A stretch of DNA of 64,000 nucleotides from Actinacidiphila oryziradicis (lineage in GTDB: Bacteria > Actinomycetota > Actinomycetes > Streptomycetales > Streptomycetaceae), in the NCBI RefSeq assembly GCF_005047355.1, contig NZ_SUMC01000013.1, positions 111,754-175,753 on the forward strand, in the 5' to 3' direction. A model generated the notes under the pieces. The model worked only from the letters and a program-made list of their open reading frames with translations, was not told the origin of the DNA and ran no database searches. Positions 60,518 through 64,000 of the stretch are shown piece by piece (position 1 is the stretch's first letter; every line of letters starts with the position of its first letter). The position numbers were made by a program, and so were the translations under genes.

Positions 60518-61127
60518 GCGGCACGCTTCCCCGTACGTGACAGCCGGCCAGGTGGTCGTCCACCAAGCCGCAGGCCTGCATCAGCGCATACGCCGTCGTG
60601 GGGCCCACAAAGCGGAAGCCGCGTCGTTTGAGCTCCTTGGACAGCTTTGTGGACTCCACGGTCACCGCGGGGACGTCGCCGAGCGTGCGGGGTACCGCGC
60701 GCTCGGCCGGATCCGGGGCGTAGGACCAGATCAGGGCGTCGAGCCCGCCCTCGTACGCCTCCCCCAGCTCACGCGCGACGCGGGCATTGCCGATCGCGGC
60801 GTCGATCTTGGCGCGGTTGCGGATGATGCCGGCGTCGGCGAGCAGCCGCTCGCGGTCGGCGTCGGTGAACTCGGCGACCTCGGCGATCCGGAAGCCGGAG
60901 AAGGCCTTACGGAAGCCTTCCCTGCGGCGCAGGATCGTGATCCACGACAGGCCCGACTGGAACGCCTCCAGGCAGACCCGCTCGAAGAGCGCGTCGTCCC
61001 CGTGGACCGGGCGGCCCCACTCCGTGTCGTGGTACTCGACGTAATCCGGCGTCGACAGCCCCCATGGGCAGCGGGCCAGCCCGTCCTCCCCGACCACCGC
61101 ACCGCCGGGTGCCGCCTGGTCACCCAT
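60483..61127 (-). CDS. tag: DNA-3-methyladenine glycosylase I
   Basis: Encodes 214 residues. Tag family: RCPWGLSTPDYVEYHDTEWG (with zinc Cys, His), LFERVCLEAFQSGLSW, SGLSWITILRRREGFR, FRIAEVAEFTDADRERLL, and C-terminal FVGPTTAYALMQACGLVDDHLAGCHV with the zinc ligands. Removes 3-methyladenine in base excision repair. Its start overlaps the DivIVA-like stop by 8 bp. Mycobacterial orthologue Rv1210 is next to the same neighbours. Confidence 0.94.
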   Translation of the reverse strand: MGDQAAPGGAVVGEDGLARCPWGLSTPDYVEYHDTEWGRPVHGDDALFERVCLEAFQSGLSWITILRRREGFRKAFSGFRIAEVAEFTDADRERLLADAGIIRNRAKIDAAIGNARVARELGEAYEGGLDALIWSYAPDPAERAVPRTLGDVPAVTVESTKLSKELKRRGFRFVGPTTAYALMQACGLVDDHLAGCHVRGSVPLSDPRSAAVPS

Positions 61128-61470
61128 GCGGCTGCCCGTCCTGCGGCTGCCCGAGCAGCGACGACGAACCCAGCGCCGTGGCCTGCGCGCCCGCCCGTTC
61201 CGCCTCCAGCTCGGCGATCCGGGCGTCCCGCTCGGCGAGCTCCGCGCTCAGCCGGTCCAGTACGTCGTCGACATCCGTCATCCGGTAGCCGCGCAAGGCC
61301 ACCGGCAGGCGCAGGCCATCGATGTCGGCGCGGCCGACCGCCCGCTCCTCGGGGAGCCGGTGGTCCAGCCTGTCCGGCTCCACGTCGCGAAGGGGTCCGC
61401 CGTCGCCCAGCACGGCGAGGGCCACGCCGGCGACCACCGCGACCAGCGCGATGAGCATGAACCAGAACAA
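61120..61470 (-). CDS. membrane-anchored DivIVA-domain protein
   Basis: Encodes 116 residues from TTG 61470, which has AGGAG 7 nt upstream; ATG 61458 is four codons on. N-terminal helix FMLIALVAVVAGVALAVLG, then PVALRGYRMTDVDDVLDRL (DivIVA domain) and a coiled coil AELAERDARIAELEAERA. Family: short DivIVA proteins of actinobacteria linked to polar growth. Coupled to tag. Confidence 0.88.
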   Translation of the reverse strand: MFWFMLIALVAVVAGVALAVLGDGGPLRDVEPDRLDHRLPEERAVGRADIDGLRLPVALRGYRMTDVDDVLDRLSAELAERDARIAELEAERAGAQATALGSSSLLGQPQDGQPHG

Positions 61471-61730
61471 GACGATCTCCTCGGGGTCCGAGCCCGTTGT
61501 GCGGCGTGTACGGCACGATCGTGCCATGCCGGACTGTGCGACGGGTAAGCACCGGGGGTTTCCGGCCCCGGCGCCCCTTATGACCGGGCGCTGTGACCGG
61601 ACCACCGTGACCGGACCACCGTGACGTGGCTGTCATGTCGTGGCCGCGCCCCGCAGGCCCCCGGGGCCGGGCGGCCGTCGGCCGGTAGTGTCGGCAGGCG
61701 GGCGACATCATTCTTGGGAGGCACAGGCAA

Positions 61731-62591
61731 ATGCTGCGGCTGGGGACGCGCGAGTTCGGGGACGACGAGCCCGTGATCATGGCGATCGTCAACCGGACGC
61801 CCGATTCGTTCTACGACCAGGGTGCCACCTTCACCGACGAGCCCGCCCTCGAACGGGTGGCTCAGGCGGTGTCCGAAGGCGCCGCCATCATCGACATCGG
61901 CGGCGTCAAGGCCGGGCCCGGCGAGGAGGTGTCCGCCGAGGAGGAGATCCGGCGGACGGTGGCCTTCGTCGCCTCGGTACGGCGACGGCACCCCGATGTG
62001 GTCATCAGCGTCGACACCTGGCGGCACGAAGTCGGCGAAGCCGTCTGCGAAGCCGGTGCCGACCTCCTCAACGACGCCTGGGGCGGCGTCGACCCCGAGC
62101 TCGCCGAGGTCGCCGCCCGCCACGGTGCCGGCCTCGTCTGCACTCACACGGGCGGTGCCCGGCCCCGGACCCGGCCGCACCGCGTCGGCTACCCGGACCT
62201 CATGGCCGACATCCTGCGGGTCACCGTCGGCCTCGCCGAGCGCGCCGTCGCCCTCGGGGTGCGGCGTGAGGCCGTGCTGATCGATCCGGGGCACGACTTC
62301 GGCAAGAACACCCGGCACTCGCTTGAGGCGACCCGGCGCCTGCCCGAGATGGCCGCCACCGGCTGGCCTGTTCTCGTTTCCCTGTCCAACAAGGACTTCG
62401 TCGGCGAGACGCTGGACCGGCCGGTCAAGGAGCGGCTGATCGGCACCCTCGCGACGACCGCGGTCTCCGCGTGGCTCGGTGCGCGGGTCTACCGGGTCCA
62501 CGAAGTGGCGGAGACCCGCCAGGTCCTCGACATGGTGGCCTCCATCGCCGGCCACCGCCCGCCCGCCGTAGCCCGCCGCGGCCTGGCCTGA
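61731..62591 (+). CDS. folP2: FolP2-type dihydropteroate synthase-like protein
   Basis: Encodes 286 residues, DHPS TIM barrel: MAIVNRTPDSFYDQG, SVDTWRHEV, LLNDAWGGVDPEL, LIDPGHDFGKN, SLSNKDFVGETLDRPVK and VYRVHEV. The second loop reads DIGGVKAGPGEEV where true DHPS has the ESTRPG segment that binds p-aminobenzoate; VKAGPG typifies FolP2, which is inactive as DHPS in mycobacteria. So its substrate may be different. In mycobacteria folP2 sits beside gpgS, absent here. Confidence 0.9.
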   Translation: MLRLGTREFGDDEPVIMAIVNRTPDSFYDQGATFTDEPALERVAQAVSEGAAIIDIGGVKAGPGEEVSAEEEIRRTVAFVASVRRRHPDVVISVDTWRHEVGEAVCEAGADLLNDAWGGVDPELAEVAARHGAGLVCTHTGGARPRTRPHRVGYPDLMADILRVTVGLAERAVALGVRREAVLIDPGHDFGKNTRHSLEATRRLPEMAATGWPVLVSLSNKDFVGETLDRPVKERLIGTLATTAVSAWLGARVYRVHEVAETRQVLDMVASIAGHRPPAVARRGLA

Positions 62592-62640
62592 CCCGGCCCC
62601 GGCCCCGGCCCCGGGCCTGTCCGGCCGCAGCGGCTGATAT

Positions 62641-62669
62641 GCCTCCCCCGGCCTTCGGCCGGGGGAGGC
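62641..62669. terminator. terminator between folP2 and the LOG gene
   Basis: Perfect 13-bp stem GCCTCCCCCGGCC/GGCCGGGGGAGGC with TTC loop. Its core resembles the dispersed hairpin repeat family. Confidence 0.9.
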
Positions 62670-62689
62670 AGCTGGGGGCGCTCATTTCT

Positions 62690-62717
62690 CAGCCCGTCCG
62701 GCGATTGAGGACGGACC
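62690..62717 (+). repeat. CAGCCCGTCCGGCG intergenic motif
   Basis: CAGCCCGTCCGGCG followed by ATTGAGGACGGAC; matches 42361-42385 and 12390-12403, and the inverted copy at 41871-41889. Always outside genes here. Confidence 0.75.
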
Positions 62718-62759
62718 CGGTGAACCAGTGCGGTCACCGCATCAGCTCGCCCCGACGGC

Positions 62760-63617
62760 TCAGCCGTCGGACTCCTTCGTGACGAGCCTGACCGCCTCGT
62801 CCACGTCATCCGTGAGGTGGAACAGCTCGAGGTCCACCGCCGAGGCCTTGCCGCCGACGACGAGGGTGCTGCGGACCCAGTCGACAAGACCCTGCCAGTA
62901 GGAGGTGCCGAACAGGACGATGGGGAAGCGGGTGACCTTCTTGGTCTGCACGAGCGTCAGGGCCTCGAAGAGTTCGTCGAGGGTGCCGAAACCGCCGGGG
63001 AGGACGATGAAGCCACTGGCGTATTTGACGAACATGGTCTTGCGGACGAAGAAGTAGCGGAAGTTGACGCCGATGTCGACGTAGGGGTTCAGCCCCTGCT
63101 CGAAGGGGAGCTCGATGCCGAGCCCGACCGAGACTCCGCCGGCCGCGCCGGCACCCTTGTTGGCGGCTTCCATGGCACCCGGGCCGCCGCCGGTGATGAC
63201 GGCGAAGCCGGCCTCGGCGAGGGCGCGGCCGATCCGGACGCCGGCGTCGTACTCCGGGGAATCGACGGATGTACGGGCGGACCCGAAGACACTGACCGCG
63301 GGGCCGAGTTCGGCGAGGGTGCCGAAGCCCTCGACGAATTCGGACTGGATGCGCATGACGCGCCAGGGGTCGCCGTGGACCCAGTCGGAGGGGCCGCGGG
63401 TGTCCAGCAGGCGCTGGTCGGTGGTGCTGGCCTGGACCTGCCCGCGGCGCCGGACGACGGGCCCGGTGTGCTGCTCGGGCCAGCCGCGGTGCTCGGGGGT
63501 GCCCTCCGCCGCCGCGTTGGCCGCCGCGGAGGCCTCCTGGGCCAGGTCGTCGGCTCCTGGCCGCCGCGCGGCTCCTGCCTCGCGTGCCTCATTCGGACTG
63601 TCCACGTCACTGCCCAC
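62760..63617 (-). CDS. LOG-family protein (TIGR00730, Rossmann-fold nucleotide-binding)
   Basis: Encodes 285 residues from GTG 63617 (GAGAGGAG 6-13 nt upstream). Signature GGGPGAMEAANKGA and PGGFGTLDE (PGGxGTxxE), with FGSARTSVDSPEYD. The family holds cytokinin nucleoside 5'-monophosphate phosphoribohydrolases (Rv1205) and PpnN-like nucleosidases. The N-terminal 70 residues are Ala/Pro-rich and extra. It is convergent with folP2. Confidence 0.92.
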   Translation of the reverse strand: MGSDVDSPNEAREAGAARRPGADDLAQEASAAANAAAEGTPEHRGWPEQHTGPVVRRRGQVQASTTDQRLLDTRGPSDWVHGDPWRVMRIQSEFVEGFGTLAELGPAVSVFGSARTSVDSPEYDAGVRIGRALAEAGFAVITGGGPGAMEAANKGAGAAGGVSVGLGIELPFEQGLNPYVDIGVNFRYFFVRKTMFVKYASGFIVLPGGFGTLDELFEALTLVQTKKVTRFPIVLFGTSYWQGLVDWVRSTLVVGGKASAVDLELFHLTDDVDEAVRLVTKESDG

Positions 63618-64000
63618 GTCGCGCTCCTCTCCGCTGCGGTCGGTCCCGCCAGCCTACGCGCCGGTAGGCCGGGTCTGCCCGGACCGGCGCCGGACATGCC
63701 CGCGCCCTGTCCGACAGATAGCGCCGGCCACCGGAAGGGCGGGCCCTGCGGCGGCTGGTGCGTGCGATCGCAAGGCGGTGGGGGCACCCCCGGACGAAGT
63801 CTGGGGGAGATCGGCGTCGTTCTCGTAGCCGGGCCACCCGGGCGATTCGGCAGCCGGATCTGTCAGACCGGGCCTAGGGCCTGTCCGGCCGATCTCCGTG
63901 GGAGAAGGAGCGGGGTCTGGCGCCTGTGATCGCAAGGCGGAGGTGGGGGCACCTCCCAGCGGTAGCTGGGGGAGGAGGCGACGCGATGGGGGTCCCCCCT
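63618..64000. repeat. gene-free right edge with two hairpin repeats
   Basis: Contains inverted copies of the hairpin repeat at 63779-63808 (centre GAC-TTC-GTC) and 63944-63973 (AGC-TACC-GCT), each introduced by the same GATCGCAAGGCGG. A GGCCTAGGGCCTGTCCGGCC stretch near 63872 can pair on itself. No gene seen before the window end. Confidence 0.75.

Overview
The window is about 70% G+C with GTG/TTG starts and many ATGA or GTGA start-stop overlaps. It carries a WblC/WhiB7 regulator, mycoredoxin, AdnAB, MoeZ and two DUF-type actinobacterial small proteins, so it is Streptomyces chromosome; the species cannot be told. No rRNA, tRNA, CRISPR, prophage or intact insertion sequence was seen. Gene order matches, from general knowledge, two blocks of the Mycobacterium tuberculosis chromosome: Rv3197-Rv3211 (ABC1 kinase, whiB7, mrx1, uvrD2, nudC, adnAB, alkyltransferase-like protein, moeZ, DUF3152, TetR, DUF3107, ferritin-like, rhlE) and Rv1205-Rv1229 (LOG, folP2, tag, DUF3117, O-methyltransferase, sigE-rseA-htrA-tatB, mrp). 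This is a core region, not a genomic island.

Layout. 1-5.4 kb: ABC1 kinase, zinc ribbon protein, the antibiotic-response regulator wblC with a complete attenuated leader (promoter, 99-codon upstream ORF, terminator), uvrD2 and divergent mrx1 with a SigR-type promoter. 5.6-16.5 kb: secreted protein, nudC, M20 dipeptidase, the two AdnAB helicase-nuclease subunits (separated by a 477-bp repeat element) and an alkyltransferase-like protein. 16.6-23.4 kb: a pseudokinase-flippase membrane fusion, a deleted sialidase-type pseudogene, a Lys/Asp/His/Gly-rich secreted protein, an ATPase-fold regulator, a glycerophosphodiesterase and moeZ. 23.5-27.2 kb: a three-gene glycan operon with a PelF-like glycosyltransferase. 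27.4-33.1 kb: a four-gene peptide ABC transporter operon headed by a 32-codon leaderless leader peptide. 33.2-41.8 kb: DUF3152 putative metalloprotease, hydrolase, acidic protein, TetR, DUF3107, ferritin-like protein, DEAD-box RNA helicase and a drug/metabolite exporter. 42.4-53.6 kb: corA, SUFU-type protein, PHP phosphoesterase, marC, a 47-residue protein with a SigR-type promoter, NYN nuclease, hydrolase, lipoprotein, an MgtE-like cytosolic protein with DUF1003, and mrp. 53.8-63.6 kb: an unknown gene, tatB, htrA, rseA, sigE, divergent O-methyltransferase, DUF3117, enoyl-CoA hydratase, tag, DivIVA-like protein, folP2 and a LOG protein.

How the parts work together. Stress and repair functions dominate: ribosome stress (WblC), thiol redox (mycoredoxin, probable SigR promoters), DNA break and alkylation repair (UvrD2, AdnAB, Atl, Tag), and envelope stress (SigE-RseA-HtrA next to TatB). 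Sulfur activation (MoeZ), Fe-S assembly (Mrp) and Mg2+ handling (CorA, MgtE-like) add to the housekeeping character.

The least explained structure is intergenic. A family of short hairpin repeats (outer sequence TCCCCCAG...GGTGCCCCCA, variable centre with compensatory changes) and a 340-bp repeat occur in several gene-free gaps. The other items most worth following are the 47-residue protein with a SigR promoter, the leaderless peptide ahead of the dpp operon, and the kinase-like/flippase fusion.
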